Source of the DNA: Craspedostauros australis
Taxonomy: Eukaryota; Bacillariophyta; Bacillariophyceae; Mastogloiales; Achnanthaceae
Length of the DNA: 64,000 bases
Assembly: GCA_026770025.1 (NCBI GenBank)
Contig: JAMXDE010000006.1
Coordinates: 682,001 to 746,000 of the forward strand
Reading direction: 5' to 3'
Positions 1 through 11,267 of the stretch are shown one piece after another. Position 1 is the stretch's first letter. Every line of letters starts with the position of its first letter. A program made the translations under genes and the position numbers. The notes beneath the pieces were generated by a model. It searched no databases. It was not told where the DNA came from and worked only from the letters and a program-made list of their open reading frames with translations.

Positions 1-1
1 C

Positions 2-1465
2 CGCTTCTGCCACAGGATCGTGTCAGAAAACGAACATGTTCTCATGCGCGACGCCGTGCGTGCTGGAGGGATGAGCATGAATGTGCGCCCCGCATTCTGG
101 ATGTGGATCACGCTGCAAAAGCTGAACGGCAACTTTCGCAACGGCCGTGGCGAAAACCGGGGAGATATCGGCGGCAACCTCAACGAGGATGGCGCGAATG
201 CTGTCAGTGACGATGACAGGAATCTCGTGATGCTGTCTCAGGAAGGCGAGGATAGTCGATGGAGTCATATCATCGAACGCGATGTGGCGAGGTCATTCGG
301 CAACATGCCACCGCACAAGACTGGCGCGCGGCTGAGAACCGACTCGATCGTCCGCGCGCTGGTGACATGGGGGCGGAACCGAATCATGTCGCGAGGAGTC
401 AAGGGAGGCGGCGATGTGATCCCAACCCCCACCGTCGGCACTGATGGCAAGTTGCAGAAAGAACGTGCCCGGCCGTCGACGAGCCCGCCGCCTTGGGAAC
501 AAGGCGATGATGCGTCTGCACACAGCGAAGTGAGCCAAACCCCAACCGACACCGTCAGCGACTGGGGAGGTGTATCTCCCGTTGGCAGCTTCACTGGCAG
601 CCTCTCCGGTATGCAACGAGAAGACAGCCTCGACCGGTCGGCGTCGCTGCGCCTGACCACACCGGCCGAAGATCTGGCGCTCAGCGGGAATGCTCTCACT
701 GATGAGATGAAGTCGAGCATGAAGAAAAAGCTTGGCTTCATCCTTCACGCCTTATCAGCGGCTCACCCAGATGTGGGGTACTGCCAAGGCATGGACTACG
801 TCGTGGCGCATCTGCTCAGGATCCTGCAGGACACAGTCCAGTGGAAGTGTGCACAAGGTACATTGCCCAGCGTCGTGATATCCGCCGGGAACGTGTCTGG
901 CTTGTCCGACACAGTGCCCGATGTTGATGCATTGAAGGTGATCAAGGGCGAGGTGGACAAGCACATGGTGCTGGAGGAGACGGTGTTCCGTGTTATGGAC
1001 ACGTTCTTCACCACCTACAACCTCCGCCACATGTACTGGCCAGAATTACGCTGTCTGAAGATCTGCTGCCGCGTCTTCGAAAGGCTGATCCAAATCAAGC
1101 TTCCCGTACTGGCGGACCACTTCGAACATCATGAGCTCAATGTGGGCCTCTTCGCCTTGGGATGGTTCCAAACTCTCTTCCTTTATCTGCCCTCCATGCC
1201 CTCCGCGACGGTGTGTCACATGTGGGACATCTGGCTCGTCGAGCGTTCCTTCAAGATCTTCTTCCGGGTGGGAACAGCCATCCTCTTCCTCAGCCAGCCC
1301 ATCCTGCTGAACCACGAGCTGGAGGGGATGATGACATACCTCAACACTTTCCCGGATGCTACGCTTCTCAATCCAGACATTCTCATTGCGTGCGCATTGA
1401 ACATCAAGGTCACCAACAGCATGCTCGCAGAGTTGGAGAGCGAGGTGGTGGCTGAGACATGCTAG
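2..1465 (+). CDS. TBC-domain Rab GTPase-activating protein, 5' partial
   Basis: This is the C-terminal part of a Tre2/Bub2/Cdc16 (TBC) protein, which speeds GTP hydrolysis by Rab GTPases in membrane traffic. The frame is open to the left edge, so the true start lies outside; an AG at 14-15 after a pyrimidine stretch could be an intron acceptor. The arginine-finger motif (ERDVARSFG, around 271-297) and the glutamine-finger motif (YCQGMD, around 779-796) are both present, so it looks catalytically competent. They are separated by about 160 codons rather than the usual 35-40, because of a Ser/Thr/Pro-rich insert. The later helices (MWDIWLVERSFKIFFRV) match the C-terminal half of the fold. The stop is TAG at 1463-1465. 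Family assignment is firm; the Rab target cannot be told. Confidence 0.85.
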   Translation, partial: RFCHRIVSENEHVLMRDAVRAGGMSMNVRPAFWMWITLQKLNGNFRNGRGENRGDIGGNLNEDGANAVSDDDRNLVMLSQEGEDSRWSHIIERDVARSFGNMPPHKTGARLRTDSIVRALVTWGRNRIMSRGVKGGGDVIPTPTVGTDGKLQKERARPSTSPPPWEQGDDASAHSEVSQTPTDTVSDWGGVSPVGSFTGSLSGMQREDSLDRSASLRLTTPAEDLALSGNALTDEMKSSMKKKLGFILHALSAAHPDVGYCQGMDYVVAHLLRILQDTVQWKCAQGTLPSVVISAGNVSGLSDTVPDVDALKVIKGEVDKHMVLEETVFRVMDTFFTTYNLRHMYWPELRCLKICCRVFERLIQIKLPVLADHFEHHELNVGLFALGWFQTLFLYLPSMPSATVCHMWDIWLVERSFKIFFRVGTAILFLSQPILLNHELEGMMTYLNTFPDATLLNPDILIACALNIKVTNSMLAELESEVVAETC

Positions 1466-4400
1466 ACACAGAGAGAGAGAGCGAGTCAGAGGCGGAAGTT
1501 TGACCTGCATCATTCCACCATGCACGGCTGTAACTTGACGCAGAGGTCTCTCGAGAGCATGCTCCCCTCCAGTGATACGTTTAGAGTAACCTGAACGATA
1601 ACACGTCCAACACACAATATAATATCTTGCTGGAGGACATCGATTGCTTTCATTTGTCTCGTCCAACCTGAGTTGTTTCAATCTGAGATGTTGAAACTTG
1701 TGGAGTGGAGCTCTCTGCACACAATAGTATAATACGAGCTCAATGAGCCACGGATGCTATTACTCGTGGTTTCATCTGTTGTTGAGAGGATTGCGACCGC
1801 GGAAGATCGACGATGATGTTCTCGCACCACGACGGCAGAAGCACATGCAGAGCAATGCAGTCAAAGCGACCATGAGTCAACACGTTGCTGTGACGTACCA
1901 CCTCTCATGAACAAAGCATCGCGCTAATGGCATCCAAGTGATGCAGAATGCTTGGTTCGGAGAAGCACCACCCGCAGCACACTTCGCTGTGTATGGTGCA
2001 ACTGCTGGAGGACTACTCGCGCCATGCCTGCTCCACTTGCGACATCTCTCGAGAGGAGCCGACTCGTATGTACGACTGCCAATGCATTGCCTATTTGCAG
2101 CCTTGGGGTTCACCAGAGCATCATCCACGCCTTCACCAACAGGATGCACTCGTCGACTACATTCTCCAACCATCTCATGAGGTTGTGCTGACGATGTCAA
2201 GTGCCGTTGTTGCGGTTCCATGGACTCGATTGTTGTGATCGAGATTGCGATTGTGATTGTTGCGCTGTTTGTCGTCGTTGTTCGCGAGAAGAGAGTGGAC
2301 CGCCGAAAGCGTGGATCAAAGCGACGCTCAGTGGTCATTTCGCGGCTACGTCCTCGGACGTACGGGTACTGTACGACTACTGCACAAACTATGAGATGAT
2401 TCAAGCGCCCTTCGGTTCGCCATCTGATTTCGCACTAATACGGATTGTGGCTTAAGTGGAGTCGGCATTATCAACATGACGCCATGAAAATGCCTCTTAG
2501 TAGCGGTCTCATCATGCGCCTCTCGGATAAATAATGTATGAACATGGTGGCGCTGAGTCACCCAAGGTGCTCGCGTCAACTGCAAAACCACGTCGCCACA
2601 AGAGAGATGGCGAAAACTCCAACACTCACATGCGAGAAACGCGCGGAAGATCCCATGTCGCTGTCGACGCACTTTGGTTGTGCATGGACTCCAACAACTC
2701 ACAAATCGTCCTCACCCACATGGGAGACACAGGATCAGAAAACGACCTTCGTGCGAATGAGATGGTCGTAGATCTATTTCTGCCTATCCGCATCATACGT
2801 CTTGGTGGAAGGTTACTTGTTGCACTCTCCACGAGCTGTGTGTGGCACATTGGAGAGCACGAGCTATTGTTCTTGCGTTGCTCCTCTCCATTGTCAGTAT
2901 TGCGACTCTGACATCGTGTTCCTGTTGCTACTCCTCCTCTCACCCTGCGATGGTACCTCTCGACAGCCACGTTGCGCCATTCTTCGCCCAAAGGAACCGC
3001 CATCACGATGGCGGACACTTTGACACAAGGACCTCGCCAGAATTACTGGTTGACGACCTGACCAACAATCTCATTCAAACAGCATTTAATCTTTGCCGTG
3101 AGCATAGGAAGCGCTTGATGGGACATGTGCGCATGGGTGGACAGGTGTGTGCCGGAAGTTCGCCACAGCGTCCTTCGCTCGCATTCGCATGAACATTCGT
3201 ACTCGTATTCGTATTCGTAGTCGTAACGATGTCACGACGCAGTACCATTGAATCCAGGCAGATTTGATGCGGGCGAGAGGATACGTAGCTCGCAATGACG
3301 GGACAGCACTCTTCCACGAGCACCCTTCGAATACGAGTGCTCGAGCAGATTCTGCCATACGAGCTACAATCGCTCTACGAATAGGACGTACTCGATGAGA
3401 GCACCAGGGGGTCATGATGGGCGACGAGGCTACACTCTCCGACCATCCTCCGCCGCCGTGTTGCGCGAGCTATTGCAGCGACCGAACAGCATCAGCTTCC
3501 CTGTTTTCATTTCGGTCTTCGTTTCCATCTCTTCGCGAAAACATCTGCGGTGTGCAATCACTTCGGTTGGTGGTGTAGGAATGGTCATGTTCTTTCTGTA
3601 TCTCGTTTGACCCATGCCGTGCTCAGAGTTCGTATTCTTCAGTGTATCTGGTTCCTCCTCGTCCTCGTGTTGTTCTCGATCATTTGCGCCTGCGAGTAGT
3701 CGTACGAGTACAAACATTCGCAGGCTCACCGATGCGGAATGGGTGCGGCGTCTGGCACAAACAAGAAAACTTCGGGAAGGGCCACGAGGAGAATTCTCAC
3801 GAGGGTCGCAGCCTCCTGCTTCGGGCTGAAGCGTCGACGCGGAAGGTATTCGTACCGATACGAGCATCGGCGCAAGAGCAAAGCAATCATGAGACGAATG
3901 CTCCCAGTGTTTTCGTTCGAATGCAGATGACATGCCTCCTTGCCAAATGGATTCAACAGTCTCCACTCGACCACAAATAGAAATAGCCATAGCCATAGCT
4001 ACGGCCACAGCCACAGCCCACTGGAGAGCACATGGGTCGTGCCACGCGGGTGGGAACAGATGGCGCCTGGTGCAAAGTTATGAGATGGGAACCAATCGAA
4101 GGTAAAAGACAAAGAGCGCAGTGCTCTTACTCCACTGCGACGGAGAATAATATGTCAGTGCGAGCCAGAATACTAATGCAATAGGTCGATTGTGCTCGTT
4201 GAAGTGCAGGGCAACTTGCGATAGCCACTGCGTATGGTGCCATTGGCCAATGTCGAGCAGTTGACGGGAAGCTGCAATGGACGATGCTTGATGCGGTTGT
4301 TGTCTCACCCATGCATCTATGAGGCGGTATGGGTACGATCTACAACGAGCTATCTGTGCACAACTGTGCACTAGCCTGTATGGATGGTAGCGCGCGAAAG

Positions 4401-4832
4401 TTGTATAGCTCGTACCAGCCTGCAGATGTTTCACACCATCGGTGTAGTCGTCAGCTGCCAAGGTTCTGTGTTGCATTTCTGAGCAACGCCACACAGGTCA
4501 AGCGCATCCTTGGGCGCTGATTGATCGGAGTTTGGTTGTCGCTTGCTGTTGTCCTTTGCGCCTCACATTCTGTATCAATTGGTGACGAAGACATCCTTGA
4601 TTTGTGCTTCGTCGCAATCGCGGACACTCATAGCGCCAAAGGCTCCGCCTTCAATTATGCCACTCCCGAAAAGACAGTACTGGTTTATGACACTGGGTTG
4701 GAACAGAGAATCCACGACAAAAAATGAGGTTATTTGTTGTTGATCGGCAATTGTATTCGTGGCTTCTGCGAGGATCGGACAACGTATTTTCACAAGGAAG
4801 AAAATGCGAAAAGTAACCACAAACATCCCTCT

Positions 4833-4874
4833 CATCACACCACATCACACCACATCACACCACATCACATCACA
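4833..4874. repeat. Tandem 10-mer (ATCACACCAC) array
   Basis: About four near-perfect copies of the 10-base unit ATCACACCAC lie head to tail, about 335 bp upstream of the TPR gene start. It is a short microsatellite-like array, without the spacing of a CRISPR. Confidence 0.8.
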
Positions 4875-5188
4875 ATTGTTCACAACGGTCAATAGCAACC
4901 CCACAACACTTGTTTTGGGACCCAAGTTCGCGGCTGCGGATGCAAACAAACCAAAGCAACCTCACTTTCACCAAGGCCCAAGCCGACAGAATCACAAACA
5001 TACCCCAACCCGGCACACAAACAATCAAACGCACCCAAAGGCATCTCCGAGTATCCGTCTGCGGCCCAGAACAAGTCACACAAATTGCAACTGTGCTCGC
5101 AGACTTCCAAATCGGCTCTCCCCCGAACCACCAACACCATCACCATCACCTTCGGACGACATACTCTCCGCCCTTCGCCTCCACGCTC

Positions 5189-5198
5189 ATACGAGTAC
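5189..5198 (+). promoter_or_regulatory. ATACGAGTAC motif just upstream of a start codon
   Basis: This is one occurrence of the TACTCGTA/TACGAGTA motif that recurs upstream of many genes here. It lies 10 bases before the ATG at 5208. A promoter or initiator role is inferred from the recurrence only. Confidence 0.3.
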
Positions 5199-5207
5199 AC
5201 CAACGCC

Positions 5208-8162
5208 ATGAATGCTCCGATCCACACTTCCGCTGTCAACATCGCCGTCAAGCAGACAGCCGCAATTAGGCATTCTCCTATCTCAGCCATGGCATCTTCG
5301 ACCTCCACACCCACCCCATCAACCGGGTCCATCGTCAACACTTCATCGACAAGACGGCGGGCATTGGCAACGAAAGATGAGCGGCCTCCCAAACGTTCAA
5401 GGATGTTTCATGAACCTGCATCCATAGACACCTCTGGCACTGATGCACGTTGTGGCCCCGTTGTGAAAGGCTCATGTGACAATCAACCAACGCAGAGACA
5501 TCATCATCGTCATCGTCAGCAGCAGCAGCAGCAGCCAAACCATTCGCTGGTGTCGCTGCTCGCGAGTATGGGAATGTCGAACTTCCGTCACAACGAGATG
5601 AGCGCGGCGAAGCGGTACTTCTCGCAGGCCTTGGCCATGGCGATCGCTACGATCAAAGACTCAGGCGCCGCCTGCGACATAGGCGCCTCTATCAAGCCAA
5701 ACACGATCGTCTCGAGCATCGGCGGCATCCATTTCTCCACCCTCACCTGTGATCGTTGTGAGTTACCACCCGCTCCATCCAGCAACACACAGGACGGTGC
5801 TCATCTCGCAAATCAATTCACGGTCCACCACGATCATGTGCATCATGAACAGGCCACTCGCAAGCAACATGGGTCGACTGGACCGCAACACTTGTGTGTT
5901 CGCGGGATGTCACCACTCATTGAAAGGTCAGCCGCGGGGCACCTTGTCAGGCCGCAGTTCCCAACAGTACCAGTCTCCCCAAATGAGCCAGGAGGAAAGA
6001 CGGGACACGAAGTAGCGCCGCCCACAGACACATCGTCGTCACAATCACGCCAGGCTTCCAGAAAACACATCTTTGACGAGGGCATGTGGAAATACAGGAA
6101 TGCGTTGCCGCTCGACTTCATCGGCAAAGCGCCACGAGCAGAAGCAGAAGCTCCACCGCATCGAATCAACCAGCGGAAAGAGCACCCGACTCCCATGATT
6201 GCCGTCCTCCAGTACAACATAGCGATGACCTGTGCGCGCTCTGGTGACTTTTCTGCCGCGCTGCAGCTATTCCAGACGGCCCTTGTGTCCCTTGCTGACA
6301 TTCACGGTGACAGCATCCTCTCAGATCGTGCGTCGAAAACAACACAAGGGGCACAGATGAGCGATGCATCGGATCGCAAGCACAGTGACGCCGATGGGCG
6401 CTGTGGCGAAGCACATGGGCCACAAACGAACGGTAGATACCGGCTGTCTGCACATCGTCAGGAGCTGGTGCACTTCTGTGCCATGGCCTTGCACAACATC
6501 GCCAACTGCCATTATCGACTGGGGTGCAACCGCATTGCGTACGAATGCTACAAGGAGTCCCTCTCCCTGCTGACAGGATTCACGTCGAAGACCGGGAATC
6601 GCGGTGAGACACAAGCATCCTGCAGGATGTCGCACAACCATCACTTGGCCATCGCGCTGAACTGCACAGCCTGCGTCTCCTTCCATCTCTCCCTCCCTGG
6701 CCAGACCGATTGCATCCTCGAGATGCTGCGACAGAGCTACCAGCTGTACCATCAGAATCGTTTCCACGATGACGAGCATGCGACGTCAGATGCATCCACT
6801 TGGGCGGTATCAGCCGCAACCGTCCTGAACAACATGGGCCGGGTACAGTTCTCCACCGGCGACTTCAACCTCTCGCTCTCGACGTACCAGAAGGCGTTGG
6901 AGCTGCGCCTCGAAGCGCTTGGCCGCAACTCCATCGATGCTGCAGCTACCATGTACAACACGGGGCAGTGCTACCATCATCTCAAGCAGTACGACTTGGC
7001 GATGAAGCACTACAGGATGTTTCTGGACATCGCCACGAAGGTGCTGGGCGAATGCTCAGAGGATATTGCCATGGTACACAAACGCATGGCGGAAGTGCAC
7101 TTGGAGCATGGGCGACGATCCGACGCCTTGGCATGCCTCCAACGGGCCCATGAATCTGCGCAGAGGGCCTTGGGCGACCATCATCCGGAAGTGGCGTCGT
7201 TGCTCAACCGGCTTGGCAACCTCTCGTACGAGCTCCATGACTTCCGATCGGCGATGAAGTACTACTGCGCTGGATATCGCATCGAGATCGAAGTGTTGGA
7301 ACCGAATCACCCGCACATCATCATCACGCTCACGAACATCGCGCACATCCACAAGGACTGGGGCAACCACGAGGCGGCGCTCAAGGCCTACCAGTCCGTG
7401 TATTCAATGCAGCTCGCTAGCTTCGGCATGAACAACATCGCGGCTGCAGGGACGTTGTCCAGCATGGGGCTCATCCAGTACCACATGAAGGACTACCCGT
7501 CGTCGTTCGACTCGTACCAGGAGGCTCTGCGCATCCGACGCGATCACTACGGCACGGATGACCACGCGGACATCGCCAGCACGCTCAATTCGGTCGGCCT
7601 CGTCCTGTTCAAGCAGGAGTTCCACGATCTCGCGAAGGCATGCTTCCTGGAGAGTCTGAGGATCCGCAAAGCGCTGCTGGGGCCCAACCACAAGGACGTG
7701 GCGATACTGTGGTACAACATAGCCACCATCTACTTCGAGACGGGGCAAGACGATTTGGCGATCGAGGCCTACAAGGAGACGCTGCGCGTGGAACAGGCCT
7801 CGTTGGGTGAAGACCACCCGGACGTCGTCCTGACGATGCAGCACTTGGGACAGGTCCATCAGCAGCTGGGATGCCTCGAGCAGGCCTTGCGCTACTACTC
7901 GGATGCTCTGCGAACGGAACGCAGGCGCCCGAAGCCCAACGACGCCACGATTGCGAAGATCTTGAACTTGTTGGGCAACTGCCACCTCCAGCAGGGTCAT
8001 GTCAAAGAGATGATGGGCTGCTACTCCGAGGCGTCTAGGATCTACGAATCGTTGTTCGTCAGCAATCCTTCGAGGAGGACGGTGGGCGAAACCTTGATTA
8101 TTGCTGGTTACAACTTCTACGGCATCAGCCGCATCCACCCGCCCGCTGCGCCGGTGGCGTGA
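5208..8162 (+). CDS. Kinesin-light-chain-type TPR repeat protein
   Basis: Single-exon gene for a protein of 984 residues. The first ATG in the frame is at 5208 and upstream codons have no Met. The N-terminal 100 residues are Ser/Thr/Pro-rich and end in a His/Gln run (about 5510-5535). From about 6170 onward the protein is a solenoid of tetratricopeptide repeats. The first units are interrupted by low-complexity loops. From about 6800 to 8060 there is a regular array of roughly ten 42-residue units with the kinesin-light-chain spacing (for example STLNSVGLVLFKQEFHDLAK and ILWYNIATIYFETGQDDLAI). Such TPR_12 arrays bind proteins and are very numerous in diatoms. There is no signal peptide or membrane segment, so it is probably a cytosolic scaffold. 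Partner and pathway cannot be told. Confidence 0.88.
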   Translation: MNAPIHTSAVNIAVKQTAAIRHSPISAMASSTSTPTPSTGSIVNTSSTRRRALATKDERPPKRSRMFHEPASIDTSGTDARCGPVVKGSCDNQPTQRHHHRHRQQQQQQPNHSLVSLLASMGMSNFRHNEMSAAKRYFSQALAMAIATIKDSGAACDIGASIKPNTIVSSIGGIHFSTLTCDRCELPPAPSSNTQDGAHLANQFTVHHDHVHHEQATRKQHGSTGPQHLCVRGMSPLIERSAAGHLVRPQFPTVPVSPNEPGGKTGHEVAPPTDTSSSQSRQASRKHIFDEGMWKYRNALPLDFIGKAPRAEAEAPPHRINQRKEHPTPMIAVLQYNIAMTCARSGDFSAALQLFQTALVSLADIHGDSILSDRASKTTQGAQMSDASDRKHSDADGRCGEAHGPQTNGRYRLSAHRQELVHFCAMALHNIANCHYRLGCNRIAYECYKESLSLLTGFTSKTGNRGETQASCRMSHNHHLAIALNCTACVSFHLSLPGQTDCILEMLRQSYQLYHQNRFHDDEHATSDASTWAVSAATVLNNMGRVQFSTGDFNLSLSTYQKALELRLEALGRNSIDAAATMYNTGQCYHHLKQYDLAMKHYRMFLDIATKVLGECSEDIAMVHKRMAEVHLEHGRRSDALACLQRAHESAQRALGDHHPEVASLLNRLGNLSYELHDFRSAMKYYCAGYRIEIEVLEPNHPHIIITLTNIAHIHKDWGNHEAALKAYQSVYSMQLASFGMNNIAAAGTLSSMGLIQYHMKDYPSSFDSYQEALRIRRDHYGTDDHADIASTLNSVGLVLFKQEFHDLAKACFLESLRIRKALLGPNHKDVAILWYNIATIYFETGQDDLAIEAYKETLRVEQASLGEDHPDVVLTMQHLGQVHQQLGCLEQALRYYSDALRTERRRPKPNDATIAKILNLLGNCHLQQGHVKEMMGCYSEASRIYESLFVSNPSRRTVGETLIIAGYNFYGISRIHPPAAPVA

Positions 8163-8895
8163 GGTGGATGAATGTAGAGGAGGGGGGATTTGAGTGGAGT
8201 GGAGCAATTGTGCTTGTGACGGTGACTGCAACTGTACATGGACAGGTGGAGCATGGTACTGGGGGCAGTACCATGCTTTGCATTCGATGATCCGCGCGTC
8301 GATCATTGTAGCGGTGCAAGTCTTCATGCTCTATTAGTACTCTACTAAAACCAATGGGACTATTCTGCTATTATAATATATTCTAGGATAACGACTATTC
8401 GATATATGCACACATACTCCAGTGCATGCGTGCAATACGCGCATATTATACTCGTATGCTGCTTGTTTATTCGTTGATGGTGGCGCCCTCTGCTCGTGGG
8501 TTGTGAAGATGTGAATTGTTCATGAAGTGCTCTTCGCGTTGGGGAGATCGGGTGCTTGAATGCAATAGGCACACGCAGCCAGAAGGTTGTGGACAGGGGG
8601 CGATGCCCTGGCGGCAACAGCATTCTACGTGCCCACATGTCATCAACACAGATCTGAACAGAGTGGAGCTCATGATTTCAAAAAGAAGAAAAAAATAGAA
8701 CTGTTCCTCCCTACTCGTTATGGTACTCTGAAGGCGTGGCGAATTAGTCTCTGTCCTCATCGAGGGTTGGACGTAAACTCGGTTTCGTCGTCGTCGTCGT
8801 CGTCGTTGTCGTCGCCGTCAACTGTCAATGCGGCTGTTGCTTCGACTGGTGCGTAGTAGGGTTTGCAGAGTTTGGTGAGCATATCCTCATACCGT
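8163..8895. other. Convergent 3' intergenic region
   Basis: The region lies between the converging ends of the TPR gene and ftsH. It has an AT-rich stretch (8340-8450, including TTATAATATATTC) that may hold the TPR gene's polyadenylation signals. A GTC/GTT trinucleotide run at about 8787-8820 lies just beyond the ftsH stop. No gene seen. Confidence 0.6.
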
Positions 8896-11267
8896 TTACA
8901 CGGCGGTTGGGAGGCCCTTGAATGGGAGCTTGTCGCGGTTCTGCTCCTGTCCGATGACACCATAGTCAATTGTCCGCGCCTTGAACTGGACCAACATCAT
9001 CTGGAATTCTTCGGCGGAAACGACCTCCTGCTCGATAAGGACCTGGCTCACGTGCTCCAGCAACTCACGGTTGTCAGTGAGGATCTTCTTGGCCACGATG
9101 TAGCTGTTGTTCACCAGTCTCTCGACCTCGGTGTCGACGGTTCCCATGAGCTTGTCACCCCACTTGGTCTGGCCCTGCAACATCATGCGTCCCATGAATG
9201 GACCTCCGCCGGATGGCTCGTCCAATGCGACGCGTCCGACCTTGTCGCTCATTCCCCATTCCTTGACCATGCGCTTGGCGGTGCTGGCCACCTGCTGGAT
9301 GTCGTTGGAGGCACCGGTGGTGACCATGTCCTCACCGTAGACGATCTCCTCCGCCAGACGTCCTCCGAGAGCGACGGCGAGCTGGGACTCGAGGTACTGC
9401 TTGCTGTACATGCCGGACTCGAGGCGAGACTCCTGTGGTGCGAAGAAGGTCAATCCTCCGGCTCCGTTGGATCGTGGGATGATGGTGATCTTCTGGACCT
9501 GATCGTAGTCTGGCACGAGGGCACCGACGATGGCGTGTCCGGCCTCGTGGTAGGCGACGAGCTCCTTCTGCTTGGCGACCTGGTTGCCACCCTTCTTTTC
9601 GAGACCGACCATGATACGATCGATGGCTCCATCGACTTCCTCCCATCCGATGGTGCTCTTGGCTTTGCGGGCGGCGGAGATGGCGGCCTCGTTCATGAGG
9701 TTCTCAAGCTGGGCTCCGGAGAATCCTGGAGTACGGCGCGAGACGGCCTCAAGGTCGACATCTGGCTCCAAAGGCTTGCCGCGGGAGTGGACGCCCAAGA
9801 TGCGGGTGCGGCCCTTGAAGTCTGGGAGGTCGACGGTGACCTTACGATCGAAACGTCCTGGACGCAAGAGGGCCTGGTCCAAAATGTCGACGCGGTTGGT
9901 GGCGGCGATGGTGATGATACCTGGGTTTCCGGCGAAACCGTCCATCTCGACGAGGATCTGGTTGATGGTCTGCTCACGCTCGTCGTTACCTCCGGCGTAT
10001 CCGGCACCACGCTGGCGACCGACGGCGTCGATCTCATCGATGAAGATGATGCATGGGGCGTTCTTCTTGGCCTGCCCGAAAATGTCACGCACACGGGAGG
10101 CTCCAACTCCGACGAACATCTCCACGAATTCAGATCCGGAGATGCTGATGAATGGGACACCGGATTCTCCGGCGACGGCCTTGGCGAGGAGGGTCTTTCC
10201 TGTTCCTGGTGGTCCGTCAAGGATGACACCACGTGGGATGCGGCATCCGTTCTTGGTGTAGGCCTCTGGCTGCTTGAGGAAGTCGACGACCTCCGCGAGC
10301 TCGAGCTTGGCACCGTCGCATCCGGCGACATCATCGAAGCTGACGCCGGTATCTGGGACCATCTGGATTTCGGCCTTGCTCTTTCCGAATCCCATTGGGT
10401 TCTGTCCGCCGAATCCGCCCATGCCGCCGCCGCCGGCCTGGCCGCCGGATCGTCGGCTGAGGAAGAAGAGTCCAGCAAAGAGGGCTGCTGGGAAGATGAG
10501 GCTCTGCGCGAGCTCACCGAGTCCACCGGCCTCCTGGGTTGGGAGGACAGTGACATCGACCTGTTGTTGTGGGTGTTGTCGATGGCGCAATTGAAGTTCG
10601 TAGTTGGTGTAATTAATAGATGGGCAAAATTGGGGTCAGAGCTTGGTTCATGATGGGCGTTCCTCAGTTGTGCGTACTGTGGCTGTGTGCATAATGATGC
10701 AGATTGACCGGCACACATTTCATTTCGATGCCAATCAGGCTGAACCGACGCAATGGACCCCCAAATGAAATCATACGCAACAGGATCCATCTCTCAATCT
10801 GGTGACTGACGCAGACTGGATTTTGGATTCGCACGTTGATGCGTCTGCATGTCTGCGCAACGTTCTATCTGTCTGCCATCGCGCTTTCGTACCTTGTGGT
10901 CGGTGAGCTGAGTCAAGAGACCTGGGTCATTTGGGAGGGCCTCGATCTTGAGACGGGCACCATCGACATCGACTCCAAGGAGCTGGGTTCCGTCAGAAGA
11001 GAAGGTGACCTTCTCGATGCGGTCGCCGTCGACGAGTTTGAGGAAGTCGGAGTATCGCACATCGCTTGGTCCGTACTGGTTCTGCTGGATGACCGGGAGG
11101 TTGCTGTTGGTGTTGGCAGCAGGTGGCATGTCCGCGGCCATGAAGACGGCAGACGACGACGATGAGGACGACGACTGCTGGTAGCTTGTCATGGGTGTGA
11201 ATGGAGCGAAAGCGGAGGCGCTCTCTGCGAGCAGGAGGCTCATGGCGGCTGTGATTGCGAACTTCAT
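8896..11267 (-). CDS. ftsH: Plastid ATP-dependent zinc metalloprotease FtsH
   Basis: Two exons, 11267-10893 and 10560-8896, are joined in phase 0 across a 332-nt GT-AG intron (AAG|GTACGA ... AACAG|GTC), giving 679 residues. Residues 1-19 are a signal peptide and 17-22 read ASAFAP, the hallmark of import into a secondary red plastid. A lumenal FtsH_ext-type domain follows, then one clear membrane segment ([18 protein letters not shown]). The AAA+ module has Walker A GPPGTGKT (241-248), Walker B IIFIDEID (296-303) and the arginine-finger region [10 protein letters not shown]. The M41 protease has HEAGH (463-467). It is expected in the thylakoid membrane, removing photodamaged D1 and other membrane proteins. 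The first membrane segment usual in FtsH is not obvious once the signal peptide is discounted. Confidence 0.95.

Larger units (their letters stand above)
1466..5207. other. Gene-poor intergenic region with simple repeats
   Basis: I see no convincing gene in these 3.7 kb. Short open frames on both strands lack ATG starts, domains or believable composition. Around 3190-3370 there are reiterated TCGTATTCGTA-type stretches, and 4833-4874 is a tandem 10-mer. The last about 300 bases are C/A-rich and T-poor like a 5' leader, and probably include the untranslated region of the TPR gene that follows. Confidence 0.6.

Noticed and set aside
1046-1720. 224-codon minus-strand frame across the TBC gene end
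   Set aside because: Antisense shadow of the TBC domain with no independent evidence.
4575-4838. 87-codon minus-strand frame with a hydrophobic start
   Set aside because: Composition is plausible, but there is no family match, no splice partner and no neighbour support.
7404-8327. 307-codon minus-strand frame opposite the TPR gene
   Set aside because: Antisense shadow of the TPR repeats, reading as Arg/Val/Gln-rich nonsense.
8863-10653. 596-codon open frame on the plus strand across ftsH
   Set aside because: It is the antisense shadow of the high-GC ftsH codons; composition is Leu/Asp/Gly/Val biased without any motif.
9693-10790. 365-codon minus-strand frame overlapping ftsH
   Set aside because: It is an off-frame shadow of ftsH, Ser/Pro/Arg-rich, and runs through the intron.
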